Shown: positions 1 to 8,903, counted from the first letter of the stretch. The stretch is DNA of 64,000 bases from Nitrospira sp. (GCA_024760525.1 CP060499.1:1364001-1428000), one strand, 5' to 3'. The notes: generated by a model from the letters alone, not told the origin. Made by a program: numbers and translations.

Positions 1-1
1 G

Positions 2-979
2 TTCAGGACGATCAACGAGATGGTCGGCCGGGTCGATAAGCTCAAAATCACCAAGGCGGTCGATCACTGGAAGGCCAAAGGGTTGGATCTTTCGCCCTTG
101 CTGGTCATGCCCGACGTGGGGCCGAACGTGGCTCGCTATTGTGTGCAAAAGCAGGATCACGGCCTTGATCATATTCTCGATAACGAGCTGGTGGAGCTGT
201 GCCGGCCGGCGATCGACAAGGGCGAAAAGGTGAATGTTCAACTGCCGATCCGCAACGTGAATCGGACGACCGGCACAGTTCTGTCCAGTAAGATCGCCAA
301 GAAATACGGCCTGGAAGGTCTCCCGGAAGATACGATCTCGATCAAGTTCAACGGGTCGGCCGGCCAATCCTTCGGGGCGTTCCTTGCGCGAGGCATTACG
401 CTGACCCTGGAAGGGGAGTCGAACGATTATATCGGGAAGGGATTGTCCGGCGGCAAGATCATCGTGTACCCGCCGAAGGACGCGCTCTACGATCCTGAAG
501 AAACCATTCTGATCGGGAATACCTCATTATATGGCGCGACGCAGGGCGAAGCGTATTTCTATGGACGGGCGGGCGAGCGATTTGCTGTTCGAAACAGTGG
601 GGCGCATGCCGTCGTTGAGGGAACGGGCGATCACGGGTGTGAGTATATGACCGGGGGCGTGGTCGTGGTGCTCGGCGGGACCGGGCGCAACTTCGCGGCC
701 GGGATGTCCGGGGGCGTCGCCTTCGTATTGGATGACGGCGGGACATTCCAAAGCCGCTGCAATACCGGCATGGTTGAGCTGGAGCCGGTCACGACCAAGG
801 AAGACAAACAGCTGCTCCATGGATTGATCACGAAACATTTCATGTACACCGGCAGCCGGAAGGCCAAGCAGGTTCTCGATGCGTTCGATGCCACGGTTCC
901 AAAATTCGTGAAGGTGATGCCGGTCGATTACAAACGGGTCATGGAAGAACGGAAGCGTAAAGCGAGCGCCGTGCATTGA
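2..979 (+). CDS. gltB: Glutamate synthase large subunit, C-terminal part (partial at window start)
   Basis: This is the 3' part of a gene that enters from the left; the frame is open from base 2. It corresponds to the C-terminal GXGXG beta-helix domain of the large (glutaminase/synthase) subunit, which makes glutamate from glutamine and 2-oxoglutarate. Glycine-rich stretches such as GKGLSGGKI and GTGRNFAAGMSGG are typical of that domain. The small subunit gltD follows 221 bases downstream on the same strand. The FMN and amidotransferase domains lie outside the window. The family call is secure from the C-terminal domain plus the neighbouring gltD. Confidence 0.95.
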   Translation, partial: FRTINEMVGRVDKLKITKAVDHWKAKGLDLSPLLVMPDVGPNVARYCVQKQDHGLDHILDNELVELCRPAIDKGEKVNVQLPIRNVNRTTGTVLSSKIAKKYGLEGLPEDTISIKFNGSAGQSFGAFLARGITLTLEGESNDYIGKGLSGGKIIVYPPKDALYDPEETILIGNTSLYGATQGEAYFYGRAGERFAVRNSGAHAVVEGTGDHGCEYMTGGVVVVLGGTGRNFAAGMSGGVAFVLDDGGTFQSRCNTGMVELEPVTTKEDKQLLHGLITKHFMYTGSRKAKQVLDAFDATVPKFVKVMPVDYKRVMEERKRKASAVH

Positions 980-1200
980 ACCGTATGGTGAAGCGCGCGT
1001 ACGAGCACGAGATACGAAAGGCGAACGACGAGTAAGACATGGGTGATCCAAGTAGGGTAAAGCGCACGTCCATGTGGAAAGGCCTGCACCGGCAGGCTGG
1101 GGAGGGCGGGTGTGAAAGCGCGCAGGGTTGGGCGGGTGAAATTGAGGGTTTCCCAGTCAATCGCCAATATATGATTCGAGGGGGACAAAGTTAAGTAGCC
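980..1200 (+). other. gltB-gltD spacer with a decoy start
   Basis: This spacer contains a 51-codon open frame from ATG 1039 to a TAA just before gltD. Its first codons (MGDP) match the first four residues of GltD and then diverge. It also holds a degenerate run built on GAACGACGAG near 1020-1035, a motif that recurs around 63215-63235. It may be the trace of a former gltD start or a partial duplication; I see no family resemblance after the first four residues. Confidence 0.4.
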
Positions 1201-2637
1201 ATGGGTGACCCAAAAGGCTTCATGAAATATGCCCGCGAGGGCCCGAAGCGAAAGCCGGTCGAGTTGCGTGTGCTCGATTGGAAGGAAATGTATGAGCCGA
1301 TCGCCGAAGAGAAGCTGAAGACTCAAGGCGCGCGCTGTATGGATTGCGGTGTGCCGTTTTGCCAGGGTAATACCGGTTGTCCCGTGGTCAATCTGATCCC
1401 GGAATGGAACGATCTTGTCTATCGCGGCCGCTGGAAGGACGCGCTGAAGGCCCTGCACACGACGAATAACTTTCCAGAGTTTACCGGACGTCTCTGTCCC
1501 GCGCCCTGCGAAGGGGCTTGTGTGCTGGGTATCAACGAAGATCCGGTTTCCATCCGCGTCATCGAATGGAACATCGTCGATCGCGGCTTCAACGATGGTC
1601 TCGTCACTCCGATATTGCCGGTCATCAAAACCGGGAAAACGGTAGCGATCGTCGGTTCCGGGCCAGCGGGGCTCGCTGCCGCGCAGCAACTGGCTCGGGC
1701 CGGACATGACGTGACCCTCTTCGAGAAAGCTGATCGGATCGGCGGCCTGCTTCGTTACGGCATTCCCGACTTCAAGATGGAGAAGTGGGTCATCGACAGG
1801 CGATTGGAGCAGATGAAGGTCGAGGGAGTGAAGTTTCAAACCGGCGTCGCGGTCGGAAAGGCCATCAGCGGCGAGCAGTTGCGCAAACAGTTCGATGCCG
1901 TGGGTTTGACGCTCGGTGCCGAACAGGCCCGTGAGTTGCCGATTCCGGGAAGAGAACTCAAGGGCGTGCATCTCGCAATGGAATATCTGACTCAGCAGAA
2001 TAAGCGCACGGCAGGCATTCCTCTCAGCGATGAGCCGATCACGGCGAAAGGCAAACGGGTGGTCATCATCGGGGGTGGTGATACGGGGTCCGACTGTCTT
2101 GGGACCACACATCGTCAAGGCTGCGTCGAAGCGCATCAATTTGAGTTGCTATCGGAGCCACCGCCGCAGCGTGCCGAGTCAACCCCTTGGCCGCTCTGGC
2201 CGATGCAACTGCGCACGTCGCATGCCCATGAAGAAGGCTGTGACCGGCAATGGAGCGTGTCCACGACGAAGTTTACCGGCCACAACGGCCATGTCACCAA
2301 GCTGCACGCGCATCGCGTGCAGTTCAGCAACGGCAAGTTCACGCCTATTCCCAACACCGAGTTTGAAATGAACGCCGATCTGGTGCTGCTGGCCATGGGG
2401 TTCACCGGTCCGGTCAAGAACGGCCTGCTCGATGACCTGGGAGTGAAGTATGACGCGCGTGGCGCTGTGACGGTCGACGGGAACTTCATGACCAACCTTG
2501 ACGGGGTCTTCGCCGGCGGCGACACGAAACGCGGGGCGTCACTCATCGTCTGGGCCATCGCCGAAGGCCGCAAAATGGCGGCGGGGATCGATCAGTATCT
2601 GCACGCCGGAAAATCCGCGAAGGCGTCTGTGAAATGA
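1201..2637 (+). CDS. gltD: Glutamate synthase small subunit (NADPH/ferredoxin-type oxidoreductase)
   Basis: The 478-residue protein feeds electrons to the large subunit for glutamate synthesis. N-terminal cysteines that ligate the Fe-S clusters are at about 46, 49, 54, 60 and 99, 103, 107. An FAD-binding GSGPAG is at about 152-157 and a second dinucleotide motif, GGGDTG, near 291. The length is normal for the family. The start ATG follows a G-rich element about 15 bases upstream. A degenerate copy of the last part of this gene (IVWAIAEGRKMAA) lies at 3555-3593, beyond the nucleotidyltransferase genes. It is probably co-transcribed with gltB. Confidence 0.96.
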   Translation: MGDPKGFMKYAREGPKRKPVELRVLDWKEMYEPIAEEKLKTQGARCMDCGVPFCQGNTGCPVVNLIPEWNDLVYRGRWKDALKALHTTNNFPEFTGRLCPAPCEGACVLGINEDPVSIRVIEWNIVDRGFNDGLVTPILPVIKTGKTVAIVGSGPAGLAAAQQLARAGHDVTLFEKADRIGGLLRYGIPDFKMEKWVIDRRLEQMKVEGVKFQTGVAVGKAISGEQLRKQFDAVGLTLGAEQARELPIPGRELKGVHLAMEYLTQQNKRTAGIPLSDEPITAKGKRVVIIGGGDTGSDCLGTTHRQGCVEAHQFELLSEPPPQRAESTPWPLWPMQLRTSHAHEEGCDRQWSVSTTKFTGHNGHVTKLHAHRVQFSNGKFTPIPNTEFEMNADLVLLAMGFTGPVKNGLLDDLGVKYDARGAVTVDGNFMTNLDGVFAGGDTKRGASLIVWAIAEGRKMAAGIDQYLHAGKSAKASVK

Positions 2638-2834
2638 AAAAGAAAGAAGCACAGACTTACCGTCGGCGATGACAGTTTGAACCATCTGCAGTTTCTCTCT
2701 CCAGTGCTTCCGGCTCTCCTCGCATTGTGCGAGCTACTCAAAACAATCTCATAAGCAAACCATAGTCAGTCGGCATGCAACGTATCCGACATTGTCGTGC
2801 TGGCGTTTTTTTGCGTATGCGCTAGAATGGCTTT

Positions 2835-3344
2835 ATGTTGGTGTATGAACCTATATTTCAGATTTTGAACGAAGCCGGCGTGCGGTATGTGGTGGTAGGA
2901 GGAGTCGCGATGCTCTTGCATGGCCATGCCCGGTTGACGGCGGATGTAGATCTGGCTGTCGATTTGGCACCGCAAGAAGCCAGGAAAATGATTCACGCGC
3001 TCGAAGAGAAAGGATTTCGTCCGCAAGCGCCGGTCACCGCGAGCGCTTTTGCCGATCCGGTGGTGCGCGAAACATGGCGTTCCGAGAAACACATGAAAGC
3101 ATTTTCTCTTGTCGATCCGGCCAATCCTATGAGAGTCCTAGACTTGTTGCTGAATCCTGAAGTGCCCTTTGAAGAGCTCTGGGCTCGGTCGCAGGAGGCC
3201 ATAGTGGGAGCGACACCGGTTCGAGTGGTTGCGCTGGACGATTTAATTACTTTGAAGCGGCACGCTGGGAGGCCTCAGGATTTAGAGGATCTCAAGCACC
3301 TTGAAGCGATCCGAAGAAAGAACGCAGAGCGCCAGCATGGCTGA
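2835..3344 (+). CDS. Nucleotidyltransferase-like protein
   Basis: A 169-residue protein with the nucleotidyltransferase-fold signature: VVVGGVAMLLHG at about residues 20-31, followed by the acidic pair in TADVDLAV. A later stretch (DDLITLKRHAGRPQDLEDLKHL) is typical of the AbiEii/MNT-like and DUF6036-like groups. These enzymes transfer nucleotides, and many act as toxins or as antitoxin-type modifiers. The stop overlaps the start of the next small gene by 8 bases, so the two form a pair. A toxin-antitoxin role is inferred from that arrangement. The pair sits between gltD and a decayed copy of the gltD tail, which suggests insertion. Confidence 0.75.
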   Translation: MLVYEPIFQILNEAGVRYVVVGGVAMLLHGHARLTADVDLAVDLAPQEARKMIHALEEKGFRPQAPVTASAFADPVVRETWRSEKHMKAFSLVDPANPMRVLDLLLNPEVPFEELWARSQEAIVGATPVRVVALDDLITLKRHAGRPQDLEDLKHLEAIRRKNAERQHG

Positions 3345-3555
3345 CAAAGAATCTGATGCTCCGGAGACGTATCGAACTAAGGAGTGGTCAGCCGACAACC
3401 AAAGTCTGTTGGATGCCATGCTGGCGGCAACACCTACGCAGCGGATAGCCTGGCTGGAGGAGGCGTTGCAGCTGGCCTACGCGACCGGGGCCTTAAAGCC
3501 AAGACGGATGATGACTCAAGAAGAATGGGACGCGATGGGATCATCGTCGGAATAA
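3337..3555 (+). CDS. Small partner of the nucleotidyltransferase
   Basis: A 72-residue acidic protein. The ATG at 3337 lies inside the 3' end of the upstream nucleotidyltransferase gene (8-base overlap), indicating translational coupling. The sequence contains a helical stretch (LLDAMLAATPTQRIAWLEEALQLA) like those of small proteins that accompany nucleotidyltransferases. No catalytic motif is seen. It could be the antitoxin or a substrate-recognition partner. The family is not recognised with certainty. The last codons run into the region that resembles the gltD 3' end. Confidence 0.6.
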   Translation: MADKESDAPETYRTKEWSADNQSLLDAMLAATPTQRIAWLEEALQLAYATGALKPRRMMTQEEWDAMGSSSE

Positions 3556-3614
3556 TCGTCTGGGCCACGGCCGAAGACCGGGAAATGGCTGCAATGGTCG
3601 CTACCTCGGTTTGA
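3555..3614 (+). pseudogene. Decayed copy of the gltD 3' end
   Basis: Bases 3555-3593 align with gltD 2545-2583 at about 32 of 39 positions by eye, with an exact 13-base start. In frame it reads IVWATAEDREMAA against IVWAIAEGRKMAA in GltD. It is a partial duplicate left downstream of the nucleotidyltransferase pair and has no start of its own. Confidence 0.6.
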
Positions 3615-3718
3615 AAGCCCTCGAACAATTAGCGAAGTAAAGCCGCGGGTTCTGTCACGCTACATGATTGGTTTGAACAGCTAAGAACCTTTCAGGAACG
3701 ATTCAAAGGAAAAGGCTC

Positions 3719-4084
3719 TTACGCGGCGACGGTACTGAGGGGCACTTCTTCATGCTCAGTGTGATCAGAGGTGGCAGACGATTCATGACCTTCGATCAGA
3801 TCCAAGACTCGCTGACGGTCGCCTTGGGCGTAGCGAAGGAACTCGATCCCGAACTGGTTGTCTTTGGTCCAACGCACGATTGAGACTTCGACGGCCAGGG
3901 GAGATTTCGCGTCGGGGGTTTCGATATGCAGCGCGAGGTAGCTCCCTGGAGTCAGGGCGACACTGCTTTGCATCCTGCATCCCGTTAGTGAGAGATTGAA
4001 GAGAATTCCGTCACCTGCGCCGTCGTCGGTCTGGACGCTGGCGGGAAACCGCACATGCATTCTCGGGCTACTCCGTAGCCGCAT
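3719..4084 (-). CDS. PilZ-domain protein
   Basis: A 121-residue protein that is essentially one PilZ domain, a c-di-GMP receptor fold. The N-terminal arginine-rich stretch (MRLRSSPRMHVRF) resembles the RxxxR motif, and LFNLSLTGCRM matches the D/NxSxxG motif. The usual S in this motif is kept, but the first position is N rather than D. The C-terminal strand (VEVSIVRWTKDNQFGIEFL) is also typical. Single-domain PilZ proteins usually work by contact with a partner, and no partner gene is adjacent. Divergent from vapBC. Confidence 0.85.
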   Translation of the reverse strand: MRLRSSPRMHVRFPASVQTDDGAGDGILFNLSLTGCRMQSSVALTPGSYLALHIETPDAKSPLAVEVSIVRWTKDNQFGIEFLRYAQGDRQRVLDLIEGHESSATSDHTEHEEVPLSTVAA

Positions 4085-4290
4085 ACGTGCCTCCGTGCTA
4101 TTGCCTATATCGGTAACACCAAGGAAAACTTGAAAGCGGTTCGGCTTATTTGGCTATTAACGTGGCGCTGACGGAGCGACTGTGAATACGAGTCTGGTGC
4201 GTGGCGCCCGTCTGTTGCGTTTGACATACTTCTCCGCCCCCATCGCTTCACACACGGAGTTTCTCTCCCCTTGTTGTGCCTAAGGCGAGT

Positions 4291-4315
4291 GTGTATTATG
4301 ATGGGAATCATACAC
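4291..4315. promoter_or_regulatory. Probable vapBC operator (imperfect palindrome)
   Basis: An imperfect inverted repeat with perfect outer arms GTGTAT and ATACAC lies 20 bases upstream of the vapB start. VapB-VapC complexes usually bind such a palindrome over their own promoter, so autoregulation is the likely role. Confidence 0.5.
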
Positions 4316-4334
4316 ATTATGATGCGGAGGGCCT

Positions 4335-4544
4335 ATGCGTACCAATATCGTGATCGACAATAGTCTTATGCGACAGGCGATGAAGGCGACGGGTCTTTCA
4401 ACCAAGAAGGCCGTCGTAGAAGAAGGCCTCCGATTACTGATCAAGGTAAAGGGACAGGAAGGCATTCGCCGCTTACGTGGAAAGATCACATGGGAGGGTG
4501 ATCTCGATACGATGCGCGAAGGCCGGATCAAGGTAGCTTCATGA
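4335..4544 (+). CDS. vapB: VapB-type antitoxin
   Basis: A 69-residue protein of the VapB family (AHH/MT-type): a short RTNIVIDNSLMRQAM beta-strand/helix DNA-binding start, then STKKAVVEEGLRLL, then a C-terminal tail (RRLRGKITWEGDLDTMREGR) that would wrap the toxin. It overlaps the next gene by 4 bases (ATGA), the usual arrangement for translational coupling. It neutralises the VapC RNase and represses the operon with it. A palindrome just upstream is the likely operator. Confidence 0.88.
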   Translation: MRTNIVIDNSLMRQAMKATGLSTKKAVVEEGLRLLIKVKGQEGIRRLRGKITWEGDLDTMREGRIKVAS

Positions 4545-4954
4545 CCATAGTCGATACGACGGTCTGGGTCGATTACATCCGGGGTACGACGACACCTCAC
4601 ACCGTATGGCTCGAATCCCACTTGATCAGCGAACGACTAGGGCTTACCGATCTGATTCTTTGTGAGGTGTTGCAAGGAGTAACCAACGATGACCAATTCA
4701 AGACAGTGCAGGGAGAACTTCTGAGGCTCGCCGTCTTTGAAACAGGAACTGTTGAATTAGCCATTCAAGCGGCTGCGAACTATCGGAAGCTTCGCGCCTC
4801 CGGTAGAACCGTTCGAAGGACAATCGATTGTCTTATCGCTACCTTTTGCCTGATCGAGGGCCACACATTACTTCACAATGATCGCGACTTTGACCCATTC
4901 GAAGATGGGCTTGGATTGAAAGTTGTGCATCCAGAGAAAGGGAACGGCAATTGA
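4541..4954 (+). CDS. vapC: VapC-type PIN-domain ribonuclease toxin
   Basis: A 137-residue PIN-domain protein. It opens with TIVDTTVWVDYIRG, which carries the first acidic metal ligand (D). Further acidic residues are in DLILCEVLQG and in TIDCLIATFCLIEG, and the closing NDRDFDPF motif is typical of VapC. VapC toxins cleave tRNA or rRNA under stress; the specific target cannot be read from sequence. It is translated with vapB through a 4-base overlap. All expected acidic residues are present, so the toxin looks intact. Confidence 0.9.
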   Translation: MTIVDTTVWVDYIRGTTTPHTVWLESHLISERLGLTDLILCEVLQGVTNDDQFKTVQGELLRLAVFETGTVELAIQAAANYRKLRASGRTVRRTIDCLIATFCLIEGHTLLHNDRDFDPFEDGLGLKVVHPEKGNGN

Positions 4955-5285
4955 TCATTGGTCAGCATTATCCCCGCGCAGCCCGAAAGCTCTTCATGGT
5001 GGCATTGCCCACTTGAGAGAAAAAAATGGCAGGGAGTGTTTTCTAGCCTTGGAACAGTATTCGCTTCGCGGCGAGTGCCGCGAAGCGAGACATCAGACTC
5101 ATCGAGCAACGTGGCCAGAGCCCCGACCATTCGATCCTCGCCAGCATGTCGGACATGCGGTAGGTGAAGTGTTCCATCATCCAGATGCCTTAGTGGATCA
5201 GCCCTACGGTGACTCGGCGTCAGACGCGTTGCATGATCACCAGGTATTCATGGCCTATTTAAAAGCACATCTGACGCAATTTCGG
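4955..5285. other. Intergenic region containing a perfect palindrome
   Basis: No convincing gene is present between vapC and the converging asparagine-synthase-like gene. Open frames here lack family resemblance. The one structured element is a perfect 12-bp inverted repeat at 5061-5072 and 5077-5088 with a 4-base GAGT loop. Confidence 0.6.
5061..5088. repeat. Perfect 12-bp hairpin, no U-tract
   Basis: TCGCTTCGCGGC is followed by the loop GAGT and the exact complement. No T-run follows on either side, so it is not a standard intrinsic terminator. It may be a REP-like palindrome, an mRNA stabiliser or a protein site. Confidence 0.6.
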
Positions 5286-6734
5286 TCAAAATATGGAACC
5301 CATACCCATATACCGCCGTTTGGCGTGCTCCAGAGCCCAAGGAAAGAGGTAGTCAAAATATCTGGGAGCACGGACAAGGCGCCACCCACCAGGCAGGCGC
5401 GATGCCATCCCATACGCCTGTCCCCTCCAACTGGGCGGGATCATTTTCCGCCGCAACCAGCCTGTCGCATGGTGCTGTAACCATCGTCTGTAGTCTCGCA
5501 TGGACTCGTCGGGAAGGAACCCCTCGTTGGGGTTCCAGAGCACGACCGCGGTTGCGTTCTTTTCTCGAGCGAAGAGTTCTCGATCTACACCGGCCTCCTC
5601 GATGATCCGTCGGCAGAACGGACGGTCATAATCGCCGCCCACGCTCCATGGTCGCATTTCCTCGCTGGTTGAAATGCGATAGACCTGTTCGCTATTTCTC
5701 ACGCCAAGGAACAGCACCGGACAATGGATAAATCCCACCCATAATCGCCATTCGGTAAGCGCCAGCCCGGTCGGATCTCCCCGAACGATATCTGGCGATC
5801 GATCGTGCGGGTCGATGCCCCACACGATGTCGCCATAATACCCGGTCAACAGGACTCGTTCCTGCAAATGGCGCCGTGCCGCTGCGAAGTGTACCTCTTC
5901 TCCATAGGCGTCGGCGGCAAGAAACGGCACTTCCGCGAACGGCTCCTGTCGCCACGCGGTCCGGTCGAGCACGATGGCGCGAAGACCGAGTCGCTTCGCG
6001 ATGGGCTCACCGCTATCGACACGACCTTCTCTTCCCCGTTGAAACGTCAGCACGTCCGTATTCCCCATTTCGCGGGCCAGCACGGCAATCGTGGAGGAGT
6101 CATACCCTGCAGAGAGGGTCCCCAGCGGCTGATAGGGCCACTTGCGCAGTGGGTCCATCATGTTCCCACCGATGGCGTTCAGCGAGGATTCCAGAAAATA
6201 TCTGTATTCTTTGAAGGTATTGAAGATTCGGTCACCGAACGGCTTCTCTGTCACGTCGAGCGATCGGCCGTTCCATCGAAGATTATGAAAGTACGTGAGA
6301 CGTAGAGGGCCTTGCGTAGTGTGAAGGAGATCGTTGTATTTCTGAAGGCCGTCAATAATCGATCGGAAGTTCGAATAGTAATCGTCCGCGAGGGGGTCGA
6401 TGGAAAGATTCAGCGTGGCGCACAGCGCGACCAGAGAATTGGAGATATAGACATGGTTCCGCACCTGGATGGAAACCAAGCGATCGACGGTGGAGCCGGA
6501 TGACACAAACGTCACGATGCCGCCGGACACTCGCCCGCCGGACCCAAATACGATGTCCGTTTGATCGAACCGGCCTTCTGCAAATGGACCGTCCCAGACG
6601 GCTTCAGCAAACCACTCCGGCTCTGTTTCAACCCGGCTGCCGTGCGCGAGTATCACCTCGGTGTCGGAACATTGTGCCACCCAGGCCAGTGACGGCCAGC
6701 CTAAGACATGTCTGAACTGCAATTGAATACCCAT
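5286..6734 (-). CDS. Asparagine-synthase-like protein (ATP-PPase domain)
   Basis: The PP-loop LSAGYDSS is the AMP-forming ATP-pyrophosphatase motif of asparagine synthetase. From the ATG at 6734 the protein has about 482 residues and an AGGAT element 5 bases upstream. The frame stays open for 48 more residues upstream (to a TTG at 6878). There is no N-terminal catalytic cysteine, so the glutaminase site of true AsnB is absent. The N-terminal half keeps only a class-II amidotransferase-like fold at most. Relatives occur in polysaccharide, lasso-peptide and other natural-product clusters, but no such genes are adjacent. The substrate is unknown. Confidence 0.72.
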   Translation of the reverse strand: MGIQLQFRHVLGWPSLAWVAQCSDTEVILAHGSRVETEPEWFAEAVWDGPFAEGRFDQTDIVFGSGGRVSGGIVTFVSSGSTVDRLVSIQVRNHVYISNSLVALCATLNLSIDPLADDYYSNFRSIIDGLQKYNDLLHTTQGPLRLTYFHNLRWNGRSLDVTEKPFGDRIFNTFKEYRYFLESSLNAIGGNMMDPLRKWPYQPLGTLSAGYDSSTIAVLAREMGNTDVLTFQRGREGRVDSGEPIAKRLGLRAIVLDRTAWRQEPFAEVPFLAADAYGEEVHFAAARRHLQERVLLTGYYGDIVWGIDPHDRSPDIVRGDPTGLALTEWRLWVGFIHCPVLFLGVRNSEQVYRISTSEEMRPWSVGGDYDRPFCRRIIEEAGVDRELFAREKNATAVVLWNPNEGFLPDESMRDYRRWLQHHATGWLRRKMIPPSWRGQAYGMASRLPGGWRLVRAPRYFDYLFPWALEHAKRRYMGMGSIF

Positions 6735-7042
6735 ATATCCTGTGAGAGGACCACACCCTTTTTCGTGGACGGATGTGCTCTGGATCTCACCTGTCGGAAG
6801 ATGAGCGGGAGCGCTGCACCCCATGGCAAACCAGCGCTTCAAGCTTGAAGTGTACGGTTCCGCCGCCTCGACGGGCAAGCCTCCATTTTGGCAAAGCCCA
6901 AAAGTAAACAGTTCCGCTCATTTCTCATTTGGTAATGCAGTGGTGGGCATGGCTTGATCTCCTCGCAACAGTCTGCTTGACTCCATCCTGCGAACCGCCT
7001 AGCATGCCGCCGCTCACTCCCATGAACGCAAAGGAGTTCGTC

Positions 7043-7600
7043 ATGAAATCATATCGTCTCGCTGTCAGGATGTCCGTATTGTCTGTAAGCATGCTCAGTC
7101 TTTTGTCTGCCGGCTGTGTCAAACCGGTCCCGATGGTCGCCATTCCGGGCTCCGATGCTTCTCCGCCAACTGTTGCCTGGCAGACCTACAACGTGGTGAC
7201 GAAAGAGCGAAAAGATATTGTGCAGGACGGACAGACTGTCGAGGTAGCGCCGAGCGATCAGTATGTGGTGACATTTTCCGTAGAAGATAAGGACAGCGGC
7301 GTGAAAGATGCTGTGTTGACCGGCCATGTCCAATATAAGTGCGAGTTGGGCGGGAAGGTCGTCGAGGAGAAGAATTTCGATCTGGAGCCGCAGGAAACCA
7401 AGACGACTCCGAACCATGAGAACCAGGTCGCCGTGAGTGCGGCGTTGACCTATGTCGTCGAATTCAACAAGCGGGGATGTAAGGAACTGGAGACGTTCGG
7501 GGGAGGCACGCTGTCTCTGACGGGGAAGGGCCACAACTCCATGAATGGCGGGGGAATGAAGACCCTACGCATGAACTTGAAGCGGCAAACACCACAGTAG
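7043..7600 (+). CDS. Lipoprotein of unknown function
   Basis: A 185-residue protein with a lipoprotein signal: positively charged start, hydrophobic core, then the lipobox LSAGC. The ATG at 7043 is preceded by an AAGGAG ribosome site about 6 bases upstream, so the longer frame beginning at 6929 is unlikely. The mature part contains strand-rich sequence resembling an Ig-like fold (DQYVVTFSVEDKDSGV) and two later cysteines that could form a disulfide. No catalytic motif is visible. It stands alone, between the divergent asparagine-synthase-like gene and the converging Tim44-like gene. Confidence 0.75.
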   Translation: MKSYRLAVRMSVLSVSMLSLLSAGCVKPVPMVAIPGSDASPPTVAWQTYNVVTKERKDIVQDGQTVEVAPSDQYVVTFSVEDKDSGVKDAVLTGHVQYKCELGGKVVEEKNFDLEPQETKTTPNHENQVAVSAALTYVVEFNKRGCKELETFGGGTLSLTGKGHNSMNGGGMKTLRMNLKRQTPQ

Positions 7601-7731
7601 CCGCTCAGTTGGCCGATATGTCCTGTGGCTTTAACTCAGTTCCATTTCAGCTGAAGCCGATCGGAGGTTCTCCGAAGACCTGGAAATGGATCGGCGGCTG
7701 ACGTGGTGAGTCAGCCGCCTTCCCTTGAAGA

Positions 7732-8736
7732 TTATTGCTGAATAGCCGATAGCAGCCACCGTCCATCCCGCACGCGCATGAAGGTCCAGACTTCGAAAGA
7801 TTCACTCGGGGTCTCCTCACTGCCCTCGATCAGATAGCCTGGTTCTCCGCGTGGGATCGTCGTGGAGACGGTATAGTCGCGTGCGTTCCAGCGAAGATCC
7901 ACGGTTGCGTAGTCCGTGCTGTCCTCGGTCCAGGCTTCGCGCACGTCTCCCTTGAGCAACTCTACTCCTTCGACGTGATTGTGCACTCCTCGGCTGTTGT
8001 CCTCGGCCAAGGCGGTGCTGAAATAGCTCAGCATTTCAGGCGTCAGAGCGCGGCGCAACGCCGCCACATCTTGCGTGCTCCAGGCGGATTGAATGTCGGT
8101 CAGGAGTTGCTGAAAGACTGCCTTGTCCTCGGTGGTCACGCTGAGGGCATCGGTTGTCGGCCTATGGGTGGCGGCGTTGGACGAGATGTCGATGAGACTT
8201 CCCCTCGTGGCCGAGTTCCCTGAGAGCCCGGTGAACACCGGTGCCGGTGTGCGGCGGACTTTTTTGAAATAATAGAGCACCCCGGCTCCGGCCATCATCA
8301 GCAGCAAGAGCAGTCCGAAGGAGTTCGATCCCGATCCCGGCTGCGCGTCCGTGGTCTGGGCGCTGCTCTCTGTCGCGCCGAAGAGCATATGCCCGATCCA
8401 GGTTCCGGCTAACCCACCGGCGATGCCGGCGAGCAACGGATTGCGTTGCCACCATGACGGAGAGGTGGCCGGAGCGGACTGACCGGTTGGGCTGTTTGCT
8501 GCGTGAGGCGGTGGGGCGGTTGACGGCTTGGGAGCGGTGGATTGTTCAATGGGCTTGGCGCCGTTGTCTTGATAGGTGCGGGATCCACGGCTGCCCATCC
8601 CCATTGGCGAGGTTCCACCGCGAGAGGCGCCCGAAAAACCTCCGCCCGATCCCCGCGCCTTTGCAAACGAGAGAGTCGGCATGCCGACGAGCGAGGCGAT
8701 AAGGCAGATCGCAACGAGGTGTGAGATTTTCACCAT
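7732..8736 (-). CDS. Tim44-like domain membrane protein
   Basis: A 334-residue protein. The N-terminal signal segment is followed by a Gly/Ser-rich linker (about 30-60) and a Pro/Ala-rich linker. Next come a glycine-rich hydrophobic stretch (LLAGIAGGLAGTWIGHMLFG) and a transmembrane helix (SFGLLLLLMMAGAGVLYYF). The C-terminal ~140 residues form a Tim44-like/ligand-binding domain (LLTDIQSAWSTQDVAALRRALTPEM, ending in WTFMRVRDGRWLLSAIQQ). This matches the bacterial Tim44-like family of membrane-anchored proteins, whose role is poorly known. The ATG at 8736 has AAAGGA upstream; a GTG 15 bases earlier is the alternative start. Confidence 0.82.
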   Translation of the reverse strand: MVKISHLVAICLIASLVGMPTLSFAKARGSGGGFSGASRGGTSPMGMGSRGSRTYQDNGAKPIEQSTAPKPSTAPPPHAANSPTGQSAPATSPSWWQRNPLLAGIAGGLAGTWIGHMLFGATESSAQTTDAQPGSGSNSFGLLLLLMMAGAGVLYYFKKVRRTPAPVFTGLSGNSATRGSLIDISSNAATHRPTTDALSVTTEDKAVFQQLLTDIQSAWSTQDVAALRRALTPEMLSYFSTALAEDNSRGVHNHVEGVELLKGDVREAWTEDSTDYATVDLRWNARDYTVSTTIPRGEPGYLIEGSEETPSESFEVWTFMRVRDGRWLLSAIQQ

Positions 8737-8903
8737 GGGGTTTCCTTTCACGAGAGGCTAGGACGCGTTGATCGATATCGACTCATCCTAGCAGCTTTGG
8801 GCCAAGAAAACCTGAAATTCGCTGCCGGGATGACCACATCGAGCGACGATCGAACTGCACCGCTCTCGGTCTGGATGCGCTGGGTGGGAACGCCCAAGCC
8901 GGA

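Noticed and set aside
928..2139. A 403-residue frame on the minus strand
   Set aside because: It lies antisense to gltD, whose family motifs are clear; the minus frame has no recognisable domain.
4923..5480. A 185-residue plus-strand frame
   Set aside because: No domain, it overlaps the end of vapC and the asparagine-synthase-like gene, and the composition looks random.
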